Source: Paraburkholderia caribensis
GTDB lineage: Bacteria > Pseudomonadota > Gammaproteobacteria > Burkholderiales > Burkholderiaceae
Assembly (NCBI RefSeq): GCF_002902945.1
Contig: NZ_CP026103.1
Coordinates: 248,001-312,000 of the forward strand
Reading direction: 5' to 3'
DNA length: 64,000 nucleotides
In this document: in pieces, positions 26,366-36,126 of the stretch
Numbering within the stretch: the stretch's first letter is position 1
Layout: each line of letters opens with the position of its first letter
The notes under the pieces: model-generated
Databases searched by the model: none
Told to the model about the DNA's origin: nothing
What the model saw: the letters and a program-made list of their open reading frames with translations, nothing else
Translations under genes and position numbers: made by a program

Positions 26366-27391
26366 ATGAACCCGATCCGAAATCCACGCAATCCCGTTCG
26401 CAGCGAAATCGATTTCGACGCGCAGGGCAAACATAGCGGCTATCTGCGTTTGCCTCACTCCGTGCACCGCTCGGCTTACGGCTGGCTGCCCATTCCCATC
26501 GCCTCGATACGCAACGCGGCGGGGCCTGTCGTGCTGGTCATGGCGGGCAACCACGGCGACGAATACGAAGGCCAGATTCTCGTATCCGAACTGATCCGGC
26601 AGCTCGACGCAGACGACGTCTCGGGTCAGTTGATCCTGCTGCCGACGGCCAACGCGCCTGCGGCAGAAGCAGGGTTACGCACGTCTCCACTCGATGACGG
26701 AAACCTGAACCGCGCTTTTCCGGGCGATCCTTCAGGTTCTCCGACGCAGATCATCGCGCATTACATCGAGCATGAGTTGCTGGCGCGCGCGGATTTCCTG
26801 CTGGATCTGCATTCTGGCGGCAGCTCGCTGCTCTACCACGGCAACAACATGCTCGCGATCGATCCACGCGATGAAGAGGAACGGCGCCAGTTGGTGCAGG
26901 CATTGCAGGCGTTCGGCTTGCCGAACGCGTTCCTGCACGCGGAGAATCCCGTGCATGCGGCATCGGCGGCGCGCCGTCAGGGCGCGCTCTCGATCACAGC
27001 TGAAATTGGTGGCGGTGGTGCGGTCAATCCGCTGTTGCTGGATGAAGCAAGGCGGGGTTTGCTGCATTTCCTGGCTCATATCGGCGTGCTGAGTGGTCCA
27101 CTCGTTCCTGACGCGCCACCTGCCGTAACGCGCTTTCTGCGCGTGGCGGGCGCGCAGCACTACGTTTATGCCTATGACAGCGGCATATATGAACCGCTCG
27201 TCGAGTTGGGGCAGCGCGTTCGCGCCGGTCAGCCAGCAGCGCGAATCCATTTCCCCGACACGCCGCTCAAGGAGCCAGTGACCTGTCACTTCGCGAGCGA
27301 TGGCGAGGTAGTCTGCAAACGCGTACCCGCTCTCGTGAAGCGAGGCGACTGCCTCTTCCATCTGGCGGACGAAGATCGCTCGTACGTTTGA
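26366..27391 (+). CDS. Succinylglutamate desuccinylase/aspartoacylase family hydrolase
   Basis: A 341-residue zinc carboxypeptidase-like deacylase (M14 superfamily). Zinc ligands are visible: NHGDEYEG (His and Glu) and DLHSGG (second His). A catalytic Glu is likely in SITAEIGGGG. The C-terminal ~90 residues form a beta-rich domain. Relatives include DoeB-type deacetylases of ectoine breakdown and other N-acyl-amino-acid hydrolases. It is monocistronic here. With a GNAT acetyltransferase nearby it may take part in an acetylation/deacetylation route, which is speculative. Confidence 0.85.
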   Translation: MNPIRNPRNPVRSEIDFDAQGKHSGYLRLPHSVHRSAYGWLPIPIASIRNAAGPVVLVMAGNHGDEYEGQILVSELIRQLDADDVSGQLILLPTANAPAAEAGLRTSPLDDGNLNRAFPGDPSGSPTQIIAHYIEHELLARADFLLDLHSGGSSLLYHGNNMLAIDPRDEEERRQLVQALQAFGLPNAFLHAENPVHAASAARRQGALSITAEIGGGGAVNPLLLDEARRGLLHFLAHIGVLSGPLVPDAPPAVTRFLRVAGAQHYVYAYDSGIYEPLVELGQRVRAGQPAARIHFPDTPLKEPVTCHFASDGEVVCKRVPALVKRGDCLFHLADEDRSYV

Positions 27392-27593
27392 TCGGCCCTT
27401 TCTGGAACGTATGTCGAAGCGCGAATTTCACTGTGGCATTACCGTATTCAATCGTCATTGCATGACTTGTGCGCGCGATTCGATTCATTTGCATCGCACG
27501 ATATTCATATAGAAATTGCTTGTTTAGCGCCGTCGTGACCTGGCGCTATCGTATGAGCTCCTGAACGCAGATCGACATCGCTGTCGATGATTC

Positions 27594-28145
27594 ATGAGCA
27601 CGATCGTCGTTGACACCACCCCTCGAGATCCACGCGCGAAACCATTGCTAGACGCGTTGCAGTGGGAATATGCGACGCGCTACGAGGATTTCCGCAAGGA
27701 CGGAGGCGCCGCCGCCGCGCAAGAGATGTCGCGGTATCCGGCCGAACTCTTCGCGCCCCCTGAAGGCGCATTCATTCTGTTGATCCGCGATGGCGAGACG
27801 ATCGGCGGCGGCGCATTCAAACGCTACGACGCACGAACGGCCGAACTCAAACGCATCTGGACGCGCGACGATTTGCGTCGTCAGGGTCTCGCGCGCCGCG
27901 TCGTCCAGGAACTGGAACTTCGCGCGCTCGAACAGGGCTACACACGCGTCTATCTGACAACCGGGTTCAAACAACCCGAAGCGTGGGCACTTTACGAAAA
28001 GACGGGTTACGCGAAGTTGTTCGATAGCGCACTGCCGCCTGAAGTGCACGTACATCTTCGCTTCGGCAAGGACCTGCTGGAACCGCATCGCACCGGCACG
28101 CTGGAAGACCTGAGAGCCAAAGACACCGATCTCGCTACCCGCTAA
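27594..28145 (+). CDS. GNAT family N-acetyltransferase
   Basis: A 183-residue acetyltransferase. The acetyl-CoA pyrophosphate-binding loop appears as RRQGLARRVVQELELRA, followed by YLTTGFKQPEAWALYEKTGY. A beta-strand FILLIRDGETIGGGAFKRY precedes it. It leads the plus-strand cluster with the amino-acid-type binding protein (48 bp downstream), so it may acetylate the imported compound, for example a sulphur amino acid or amine, before oxidation. Substrate unproven. Confidence 0.83.
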   Translation: MSTIVVDTTPRDPRAKPLLDALQWEYATRYEDFRKDGGAAAAQEMSRYPAELFAPPEGAFILLIRDGETIGGGAFKRYDARTAELKRIWTRDDLRRQGLARRVVQELELRALEQGYTRVYLTTGFKQPEAWALYEKTGYAKLFDSALPPEVHVHLRFGKDLLEPHRTGTLEDLRAKDTDLATR

Positions 28146-28193
28146 CGGTCGCCTCCGGCACTCACTTCAATTCAACACAACATCGGACGGACT

Positions 28194-29135
28194 ATGAGAC
28201 TGGGTCTGCAATTGTCGTCGCTCGTACTGGCCGCCATGACGGGCATGGCGTTGTATGTGAGCAATAGCGCGCTCGCCGCAACGGGTTTCGATCTGAGCCC
28301 CGAGCAGAACGGACGCATCCGCACGGAGCAGGACCCGGCGGCGATCAAGGCCGTGCCTGCGAGTTTTCAGTTCGTGGTCAAAGATACGTTGACCATCGGC
28401 ATCGTGCCGGCGCATCCGCCCATCAGCACCTATGCGACGGACGCGAAAACAGTCGTTGGCTTCGATCCCGATCTCGCGCAACTCGTGGCGGATAGCCTCG
28501 GGCGCAAGCTGAACGTGGTGATTCTGTCGTGGCCCGACTGGCCGCTTGCGCTCGCCTCCGGGAAGGTCGATGCGGTGATTTCCAATGTCACGGTGACGGA
28601 AGAGCGCAAGGCCAAATTCGATTTCTCGACCTACCGCCGCGACCAGCTCGGCTTCTTCGTGAAGACGGATAGTGCAATCAGGTCGATCAAGGAACCAAAG
28701 GACATCGCAGGCCTGCGCGTGATAACCGATGCGGGCACGAATCAGGAAAAGATCCTGCTCGAATGGGATCGTCAGAATGTCGCGCATGGGCTGAAGCCGA
28801 TCGCGGTGCAGTACTACGACGACGATGCCGTGAAGTCCGTCGCGCTTCAATCCGGGCGCGCGGACGCGATCTTCAGCGTCAATGCCGTTCTGTTGTACGA
28901 CGCTGCGAAGCAGGGCAAGACGCGTCAGGTGGGCACCGTCAGCGGTGGTTGGCCGCGCACCGCCGAGGTGGCCGTCACGACGCGCAAAGGCAGTGGGCTC
29001 GCCGATCCGCTGACGATCGCGCTGAACGATCTCATTCACAAAGGTCAATACCACGCGGTGCTCGACCGCTGGAATCTCGGCTCCGAAGCCATCGAAAAAG
29101 CCTCGACCAATCCGCCGGGTCTGCCCAGGTCCTGA
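28194..29135 (+). CDS. Polar amino-acid-type ABC substrate-binding protein
   Basis: A 313-residue SBP_bac_3 protein. Signal peptide ends near ALAATG. Typical motifs: ISTYATDAKTVVGFDPDLAQLVADSLG, WPLALASGKVDAVISNVTVTEERK, and DIAGLRVITDAGTNQEKIL. It is clearly paralogous to the frameshifted binding protein at 33407-34338. Together with the permease-ATPase fusion it forms an importer clustered with two flavin monooxygenases. Confidence 0.88.
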   Translation: MRLGLQLSSLVLAAMTGMALYVSNSALAATGFDLSPEQNGRIRTEQDPAAIKAVPASFQFVVKDTLTIGIVPAHPPISTYATDAKTVVGFDPDLAQLVADSLGRKLNVVILSWPDWPLALASGKVDAVISNVTVTEERKAKFDFSTYRRDQLGFFVKTDSAIRSIKEPKDIAGLRVITDAGTNQEKILLEWDRQNVAHGLKPIAVQYYDDDAVKSVALQSGRADAIFSVNAVLLYDAAKQGKTRQVGTVSGGWPRTAEVAVTTRKGSGLADPLTIALNDLIHKGQYHAVLDRWNLGSEAIEKASTNPPGLPRS

Positions 29136-29195
29136 TGATGCGGTTGCTTGCGTGCATGCGTCGACTCGTCTTTCCACTGTTCCAGGCCGAACGCC

Positions 29196-30224
29196 ATGAC
29201 CTATTCGATTTCCTTGCTCGACAAGAGTCCGATCGCCGACGGCGCCACGGCGAAGGACGCCTTGCAATTCACCGTGCAGCTCGCAAAGCGAGCCGAAACG
29301 CTTGGGTTCAAGCGATTCTGGATCGCCGAGCATCACGGCTCGCCAGGGCTCGCGAGTTCGGCGCCTGAGATCGTCGTCTCGCATGTGCTTGCGCACACGT
29401 CGCGCATCCGCGTCGGCTCGGGCGGCGTGATGTTGCAGCACTACAGCCCTTTCAAGGTCGCGGAGACGTTCAAGGTGCTGGCGGCATTGGGCCCGGGGCG
29501 GGTCGATCTGGGCGTCGGCAAGGCACCCGGTGGACTACCGTTCACCACGCGCGCATTGCAGTGGCGGCACGACAAGGCGAACCGGGCGGACTTCGAAACG
29601 CAACTCGCGCTATTGAATGCGTTCCTCGACTGGGGCGTCGACGAAGAGCATCCGCTTGCGGGCGCGATTGCGTTGCCGATTCCACCCGAGTCGGCTGAAC
29701 GCATTCTGCTCGGCGGCAGCCCGGATAGTGCTGCATTGGCGGCGCGGCATGGATGGCAATTCTGTTATGCCGGGCACTTCAATGGCGACGAGGCGAATAT
29801 CGAGCGCTCGCTGCAGACGTACCGCGATGCGACGGGGCGGGCGCCATTGCTCGCGCTTTATGCCGTCGCCGCGCCGACGGACGAAGAAGCGCGGCGACTG
29901 GTCGGTCCGTTGCGTATCTTCAGGCTGCAACTCGCTACGGGCCAATGCGTGAATCTCGGTACGGCGGAAGCGGCAACGGAATTTGCGAGGCAAACGGGTG
30001 CGAGCGACTACCGGATCGACGAACGACGTCCGCATGTCATCAAGGGAAGCGCCGATGAAGTGCGGCGGCAACTCGATGCATTGAGCGAACGCTATGGCAT
30101 CGAAGAGTTCGTCATCGATTCGCCGCTGCAAAGCTATCCGGAGCGTCTGAGATCGGTCGAACTGCTCGGCAGTACGATCGCGCCTGTGCGCGCTCGACCC
30201 TCCCTTCCGAACCTCACGAACTGA
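29196..30224 (+). CDS. LLM-class flavin-dependent oxidoreductase
   Basis: A 342-residue luciferase-like protein of the MsnO8/YhbW type: SISLLDKSPIADG, then RFWIAEHHGSPGLASSAPEIV and GSGGVMLQHYSPFKVAETF. These enzymes use reduced FMN and oxygen. The start at 29196 (MTYSIS) is chosen because the family begins this way; an earlier ATG at 29148 adds an unlikely leader. It sits between the binding protein and the second monooxygenase. Confidence 0.88.
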   Translation: MTYSISLLDKSPIADGATAKDALQFTVQLAKRAETLGFKRFWIAEHHGSPGLASSAPEIVVSHVLAHTSRIRVGSGGVMLQHYSPFKVAETFKVLAALGPGRVDLGVGKAPGGLPFTTRALQWRHDKANRADFETQLALLNAFLDWGVDEEHPLAGAIALPIPPESAERILLGGSPDSAALAARHGWQFCYAGHFNGDEANIERSLQTYRDATGRAPLLALYAVAAPTDEEARRLVGPLRIFRLQLATGQCVNLGTAEAATEFARQTGASDYRIDERRPHVIKGSADEVRRQLDALSERYGIEEFVIDSPLQSYPERLRSVELLGSTIAPVRARPSLPNLTN

Positions 30225-30235
30225 CGGACTCCACC

Positions 30236-31558
30236 ATGAGCACGCGCAACATTCCATTCGGCATCATGCTGCAAGGCGCTGGCAGCCACATGAATTCGTG
30301 GAAGCACCCAGGCGGCCCCGCCGATGCGAGTGTCAATCTCGACTTCTTCATCAAGACCGTGCAAAAGGCGGAGGCGCATGGCATCGCGTTCGCGTTCGTC
30401 GCGGATGGACTCTACATCAACGATAAGTCGATTCCTCACTTCCTCAACCGGTTCGAGCCCATTTCGATTCTTTCGGCGCTTGCCACGGTCACGTCGAAGA
30501 TCGGGCTGGCGGGCACCGTGTCGACCTCGTACAGCGATCCCTTTACCGTCGCGCGGCAGTTCGCCTCGCTCGATCTGATCAGCGGCGGGCGCGCGGGGTG
30601 GAACGTCGTGACGACGCCGCTCGAAGGCACGGCGAAGAACTATGGCGGCTCGCATCCCGAGCATGCGCTGCGCTATGAAATCGCGGATGAATACCTCGAA
30701 GTGACGCAGGGCCTCTGGGATAGCTGGGAGGATGATGCGTTCGTGCGTGATCGCGAAAACGGCGTGTTCTTCGACAAGACGAAGTTGCACACACTCGATC
30801 ACAAGGGCAAGTTCTTCCAGGTTGCGGGACCGCTCAATATCCGGCGCTCTGCGCAAGGACAGCCGGTCATATTCCAGGCGGGTTCATCGGATGCAGGCAT
30901 TGCGCTCGCGGGCAAGTATGCGGACGCCGTCTTCACGCATTCGGTGTCGATCGAAGAAACAAGGCGCTTTGCACAACGTGTAAAGGATAGTGCCGTCGAA
31001 CATGGCCGGAGCCGCGACGACGTGAAGATCTTCCCCGGCATCAGTCCGATCGTCGGGGCGACGCGCGAGGAGGCCGAGGCAAAGTACCGTGCAATCCGCG
31101 AACTGCTGACGATCGACGAAGCGCTTGCCTATCTGGGCCGATACTTCGACCATCACGACTTCACGCAGTATCCGCTCGACGCGCCATTTCCCGAACTGGG
31201 GGAGATCGGCAAGAACAGTTTCCGTTCGACGACGGACCGCATCAAGGCAAAGGCCCGCGAGAATAACTCGACGCTGCGCGAAGTCGCGCTCGAAGTGGCC
31301 ACGCCGCGAACCCACTTTCTCGGCACGCCCGCGCAGATTGCCGATGAGCTGATCCGCTGGATCGACGCTGGCGCCGCCGATGGCTTCATCCTTGGTTTTG
31401 CGGTGCAAGCGCAGGGTCTCGACGACTTCGTGCGCTACGTGATCCCTGAACTCGAACAGCGCGAGCGCTACCAGCGCGCGCTGACGGGCGTGACGCTGCG
31501 CGATCAGCTCGGCTTGCCGCGCAAGCAAAGCCGCTACGCGCTTGCCGACGTGGCTTGA
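30236..31558 (+). CDS. NtaA/DmoA-family FMN-dependent monooxygenase
   Basis: A 440-residue monooxygenase of the NtaA/SnaA/DszA/DmoA branch: WKHPGGPADASVNLDFF, FAFVADGLYI, SGGRAGWNVVTTPLEGTAKNYG and VIFQAGSSDAGIALAGKYAD. Known members oxidise nitrilotriacetate, dimethyl sulphide or dibenzothiophene sulphone and depend on a separate flavin reductase. Clustering with an amino-acid-type importer and a GNAT suggests use of an organosulphur or N-alkyl compound, as in Bacillus S-alkyl-cysteine loci. Confidence 0.89.
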   Translation: MSTRNIPFGIMLQGAGSHMNSWKHPGGPADASVNLDFFIKTVQKAEAHGIAFAFVADGLYINDKSIPHFLNRFEPISILSALATVTSKIGLAGTVSTSYSDPFTVARQFASLDLISGGRAGWNVVTTPLEGTAKNYGGSHPEHALRYEIADEYLEVTQGLWDSWEDDAFVRDRENGVFFDKTKLHTLDHKGKFFQVAGPLNIRRSAQGQPVIFQAGSSDAGIALAGKYADAVFTHSVSIEETRRFAQRVKDSAVEHGRSRDDVKIFPGISPIVGATREEAEAKYRAIRELLTIDEALAYLGRYFDHHDFTQYPLDAPFPELGEIGKNSFRSTTDRIKAKARENNSTLREVALEVATPRTHFLGTPAQIADELIRWIDAGAADGFILGFAVQAQGLDDFVRYVIPELEQRERYQRALTGVTLRDQLGLPRKQSRYALADVA

Positions 31559-31575
31559 GGGCGGGAGCGTCGACG

Positions 31576-33387
31576 ATGAACGATTCCGCTGAACTCGCCA
31601 ATCCGCCGCTTGCCGGTGCGCCGGCCGATTCGCCACGAAACAGGTCGGGCTACCGCGTGGTGCCGGCGAGGAACCCTGCCCGCACGCTTGGCACCGTGTG
31701 CGCGGCGATCCTGATCTGCGTGGTGCTCAATTCGGTGTTGGGCAATCCGCGCTGGGGTTGGAGCGTCTTTGCCGAATGGTTTCTCTCCGGGCCGGTTCTG
31801 TCTGGACTTGGCCGTACCTTGCTGCTCACCGCGTTGGGCGCGGTGATCGGCTTCGCGCTCGGCATTCCGATTGCGCTTGCCAGAGTGTCGCGCTCGCCGC
31901 TGCTGGCGGGCAGCGCGTGGGCGTTCGTGTGGCTGTTTCGTTCCATTCCATTGATCGTGCTGCTGCTGATCCTGAACAATCTCGGGTATCTGTACGAGTC
32001 GGTCTGGATCGGCGTGCCATTCACGAAGATCGCACTGGTCGACATGCCGACCACGGAGCTCATCAGCCCGTTTTTTGCGGCCGTGCTCGGTCTGACGCTC
32101 AATCATGCTGCCTTTTCGGCCGAGGTGATTCGCGGCGGCATTCTTTCCGTCGATCACGGCCAGTTCGAAGCCGCTGCTGCGCTGGGCTTGCCCCGCCAGC
32201 GGCAGACCAGGCGCATCGTCTTGCCGCAGGCGATGCGCTCGATCGTGCCGACGGCATTCAATGATCTGATAGCCCTCGCGAAGGGTTCGTCGATGGTCTA
32301 TGTGCTGGCGATGCCCGAACTGTTCTATACGGTGCAGATCATTTACCGGCGCAATCTCGAAGTCATCCCTTTGCTGATGGTCGCGACCGTCTGGTATTTG
32401 ATCATTCTTTCCGTGCTGTCGGCGATTCAGGTGGTGGTGGAGCGGCACTTTTCGCGCGGCGTCTCGCGTAACGCGCCGGATTCCGTTTTCAGCGATGCAT
32501 TCGTCTGGTTGCGCAAGCGGCTGGGCATACGGTATCGCGGCGCTGATGCGCGGCGTGAACCGGTTGCGCCGCAACCCGCGTCGCATCCGGTTCACGTAGG
32601 AAATCCTGGTTGGGATATGCAGCGCAAGGGCGCGGAGATCGCCATTCAACATGTGTCGAAGAGCTTCGGGGCGCTCAAGGTGCTGGACGATGTATCGCTG
32701 GCGATGCGTCCGGGCAGCGTCACGGTGATTCTGGGGCAGTCCGGATCGGGCAAGTCCACGTTGTTGCGCGCGATCAATCACCTCGAGCGTGTCGACGACG
32801 GCTTTATCGACATCGACGGCGAGTTGATCGGCTATCGCCGCGTCGACGACACGCTATACGAATTGAAAGAGAAAGAGATCTTGCGTCGCCGTGTCGATGT
32901 CGGGATGGTGTTCCAGAACTTCAATCTGTTTCCGCATCTGACGGTGCTCGAAAACATCGTCGAGGCACCTGTCGCGCTGGGGCGTCTGTCGAGAACGGAA
33001 GCGGAGCATCTTGCGCGCAGTCTGCTTGCACGCGTTGGCCTCGATTCGAAAGCGCAGGCGTGGCCGCGTCAGTTGTCGGGCGGTCAGCAGCAGCGTGTGG
33101 CGATTGCACGCGCGCTTGCGTTGAAACCCAAAGTGCTGCTGTTCGACGAACCCACGTCAGCGCTCGATCCCGAACTCGTCAACGAGGTACTCGACGTCAT
33201 CAAGGCGCTCGCGCGTTCCGGCACGACGATGGTGATCGTTACCCATGAAATCGGCTTTGCGCGCGAAGTGGCGGACACGATCGTGTTCATGGATCACGGC
33301 CGCGTGATCGAGCAAGGGCCGCCGTCGACAGTACTGAACGCGCCGCAGCATAGCCGAACGCGCGAGTTTCTCTCGCGTGTCTTGTGA
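31576..33387 (+). CDS. Fused amino-acid ABC permease and ATPase
   Basis: A 603-residue fusion. Residues about 35-300 are a HisM/GlnP-type permease with an EAA-like loop (FEAAAALGLPRQRQTRRIVLPQAMR). Residues about 350-603 are a full ATPase: GQSGSGKST, LSGGQQQRVAIARAL, VLLFDEPTSALDP, VTHEIGFAREVAD. A 50-residue basic/Pro linker joins them. Such fusions are known in amino-acid importers but are less usual than separate genes. The frame opens at a TTG (31555) overlapping the previous stop; ATG 31576 with GGGAG upstream is preferred. Confidence 0.89.
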   Translation: MNDSAELANPPLAGAPADSPRNRSGYRVVPARNPARTLGTVCAAILICVVLNSVLGNPRWGWSVFAEWFLSGPVLSGLGRTLLLTALGAVIGFALGIPIALARVSRSPLLAGSAWAFVWLFRSIPLIVLLLILNNLGYLYESVWIGVPFTKIALVDMPTTELISPFFAAVLGLTLNHAAFSAEVIRGGILSVDHGQFEAAAALGLPRQRQTRRIVLPQAMRSIVPTAFNDLIALAKGSSMVYVLAMPELFYTVQIIYRRNLEVIPLLMVATVWYLIILSVLSAIQVVVERHFSRGVSRNAPDSVFSDAFVWLRKRLGIRYRGADARREPVAPQPASHPVHVGNPGWDMQRKGAEIAIQHVSKSFGALKVLDDVSLAMRPGSVTVILGQSGSGKSTLLRAINHLERVDDGFIDIDGELIGYRRVDDTLYELKEKEILRRRVDVGMVFQNFNLFPHLTVLENIVEAPVALGRLSRTEAEHLARSLLARVGLDSKAQAWPRQLSGGQQQRVAIARALALKPKVLLFDEPTSALDPELVNEVLDVIKALARSGTTMVIVTHEIGFAREVADTIVFMDHGRVIEQGPPSTVLNAPQHSRTREFLSRVL

Positions 33388-33406
33388 TGATCTTCGCAAC
33401 CCTACG

Positions 33407-34338
33407 ATGACAGACCGCCGCCACTTCATACTCGCGAGCCTCGCGCTGGGCGCGCTTTATCTTCACGACGCAGAGGCAGGGGCCGCCGTCGACCTCAGCC
33501 CGCAGCAGCCGGGAAGAGTCCGCACACGACAGAATGCCGCCGCGCTCGCGGCGATCGGCAACCACTATCGGTTCGTCAAGGAAGGGTACTTCACCGTGGC
33601 TATTTCGCCGCATTTGCCGCCGACGGCCACGTATGCGACCGATGCGCGAACCGTGGTCGGATCGGATGCCGACTACGCGCAATTGATCGCCGACTCGCTC
33701 GGGCTCAAGCTGCAGATCATACCGATAGCATGGGCTGACTGGCCGCTCGGCTTGAGTTCGGGCAAGTACGACGCCGTGATCTCGAACGTCGGCGTGACCG
33801 AGCAGCGCAAGGAGAAATTCGACTTCACGACCTATCGGCAGGGCCTGCACGGCTTCTATGTGCGAACGGCCAGTCCGATCAGAAAGATCTCTGCGCCGAA
33901 CGCGACATTGCGGGTCTCAAGCTGATTACGGGCTCCGGCACGATTCAGGAAAAGATTCTTCTTGAATGGGACAGGCAGAACGTAGCAAAAGGACTCGCGG
34001 CCATCGAAATCCAGTACTTCGATGACGATGCCGCAAGCCGGGTCGCCTTGCTGTCGGGACGCGCGGATGCCGTGTTCAATCCGAATGCACCGCTGGCCTA
34101 CGACGCCGCAACCACAGGCGCGATCCGGCAGGTGGGGACGGTCAACGCGGGCTGGCCCGCACGCGCCGACGTGGCGATTGCGACGCGCAAAGGCAGCGGT
34201 CTCGTCGATGCGCTTACCCTCGCCACGAACGGTCTGATCGCCGACGGCAGCTACACGCGGTCGCTCGCGCGTTGGGGCATTCAGTCGGAAGCGTTGAGCC
34301 GCTCGGAAACCAATCCGCCGGGACTGCCGAAGTTCTGA
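33407..34338 (+). pseudogene. Frameshifted amino-acid-type ABC substrate-binding protein
   Basis: From ATG 33407 the frame encodes a signal peptide and the first ~170 residues of an SBP_bac_3 protein very similar to the one at 28194 (TATYATDARTVVGSDADYAQLIADSLG). At about 33900 the frame slips. Removing two bases near AACGCGACATTG restores P-N-D-I-A-G-L, matching the DIAGL of the paralogue, and the other frame then continues, past QEKILLEWDRQN, to a normal end (NPPGLPKF) at 34338. Without correction the product stops at 33925. It is either a recent pseudogene or a sequencing error. Confidence 0.82.
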
Positions 34339-34474
34339 TGCTGCCGGGTGCACGCGGCTGATTAAGCAGAACCGCATATAACGATGTGCGGATTAATTGG
34401 TGGCGGTTCGATGCGATGCGCGGAGACACTCCACGTTCGTCGTTCGCATTTGACCCGCAGCTATTCTAATCGTG

Positions 34475-36112
34475 ATGATTTCCCGACCGCTTCGTGATCC
34501 CGCGTCTGTCCGGCGCATCCTATCCCGCATTTCATTCGTGCTTGGCCTTACGGTGTTGGCCGCTGCGGCTCAGGCGGCGCCATCGGGCACGCTCGTCTTC
34601 TGCTCGGAGGGCAGTCCGGCCGGTTTTGATCCGGGCCAGCATACGACCAGCACCGATTTCGACGCGAGCACCAACACCGTCTACAACGAACTCGTGCAGT
34701 TCCGGCGCGGCACGCTCGATCTCGAACCCGCTCTCGCGACGAGCTGGGATGTGTCCGCCGATCAGCGCACGTACACGTTTCACCTGCGCAAAGGCGTGAA
34801 GTTCCAGACAACCGCATGGTTCAAACCGACGCGTGAGTTCAATGCCGACGACGTGCTGTTCACGTTCAACCGGATGCTGCACGCCGACGATCCATTCCGC
34901 AAAGCCTATCCGACGAGCTTTCCGTATTTCAGCGATCTCGGATTCGCGAAGAACATCGAGAGTATCGACCGGGTCGACGAGACTACCGTACGTTTTCGCC
35001 TGAAAGAGCCCGACGTGATCTTCGTACGCAATCTCGCGATGAGCTTCGCGTCGATCCTATCCGCCGAATATGCCGCGAAGCTGACGGAGGCGCATCGTGA
35101 AGCCGATATCAACCAGTTGCCGGTCGGAACCGGGCCGTTTGCGTTCCGCTCCTATCAGAAGGATGCGCTGATCCGCTACGACGCGAATCCCGATTACTGG
35201 CGGCCCGACGACGTCAAGCTCGCGCATCTGGTGTTCTCGATCACGCCGGACCCGGCGGCGCGCATCCAGAAACTGGCGAACGGCGAATGTCAGGTGTCGG
35301 TATTCCCGCGACCAGCCGACCTCGACGTGGTCAGGCGCAATCCGTCGCTGACGCTCGTTTCGGGTGTCGGCTTCAACGTGGGCTTCGTCGCGTACAACAC
35401 ACAGCACGCCCCGTTGAACAAGCTCGATGTTCGCCGCGCGCTCGACATGGCCATCGACAAGCCCGCCATCATCCAGGCCGTGTTCTCCGGCAACGCGACG
35501 GTGGCGACCAATCCGATGCCGCCCGCGCAATGGTCATATGACAAGGAACTGAAGGACGCGCCTAACGATCCCGCAAAGGCCAAGGCGCTGCTCGCACAGG
35601 CGGGCTTTCCCGACGGCTTCGATCTCACGTTGTGGGCGATGCCCGTGCAGCGTCCCTACAATCCCAATGCACATCTGATGGCGCAACTGATCCAGCAGGA
35701 CTGGGCGAAAATCGGCGTGCGGGCGAAGATCGTCAGCTACGAGTGGGGCGAGTACAACCGGCGCGCGAAGCAGGGCGGCGAACATGACGCGATCCTGTAC
35801 GGCTGGTCCGGCGACAATGGCGATCCCGACAACTGGCTCGGCACCTTGCTCGGCTGTGCCGCGGTGGGCGGCAGCAATGTATCGAAGTGGTGCGATCCGG
35901 CGTTCAACGGGCTGATCGAGAAGGCGCGCGAAACGTCGGACACGAATGAGCGCACGCGTCTTTACGAGCAGGCACAGGTCATCTTCAAACAGCAGGTGCC
36001 GTATACGCCTGTCGCGCATTCGATCGTTTCACTGCCCGCATCGAAACGTGTCAGCGGACTGGTGTTTTCGCCGCTCGGCAGTCATCGCTTCGATGGCGTG
36101 TCGCTGAACTAG
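34475..36112 (+). CDS. Dipeptide/oligopeptide-type ABC substrate-binding protein (SBP_bac_5)
   Basis: A 545-residue DppA-like protein. Signal peptide ends near AQAAPSG. The mature part starts TLVFCSEGSPAGFDPGQHTT and holds the family motif LATSWDVSADQRTYTFHLRKGVKFQ, with Cys in the C-terminal half (LGCAAVGGSNVSKWCDPAFN), as in DppA. It binds peptides or haem-like ligands for import. No permease or ATPase gene adjoins it, so it is an orphan here and probably works with a Dpp system encoded elsewhere. Confidence 0.9.
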   Translation: MISRPLRDPASVRRILSRISFVLGLTVLAAAAQAAPSGTLVFCSEGSPAGFDPGQHTTSTDFDASTNTVYNELVQFRRGTLDLEPALATSWDVSADQRTYTFHLRKGVKFQTTAWFKPTREFNADDVLFTFNRMLHADDPFRKAYPTSFPYFSDLGFAKNIESIDRVDETTVRFRLKEPDVIFVRNLAMSFASILSAEYAAKLTEAHREADINQLPVGTGPFAFRSYQKDALIRYDANPDYWRPDDVKLAHLVFSITPDPAARIQKLANGECQVSVFPRPADLDVVRRNPSLTLVSGVGFNVGFVAYNTQHAPLNKLDVRRALDMAIDKPAIIQAVFSGNATVATNPMPPAQWSYDKELKDAPNDPAKAKALLAQAGFPDGFDLTLWAMPVQRPYNPNAHLMAQLIQQDWAKIGVRAKIVSYEWGEYNRRAKQGGEHDAILYGWSGDNGDPDNWLGTLLGCAAVGGSNVSKWCDPAFNGLIEKARETSDTNERTRLYEQAQVIFKQQVPYTPVAHSIVSLPASKRVSGLVFSPLGSHRFDGVSLN

Positions 36113-36126
36113 CGGCTTCGCTTCGT

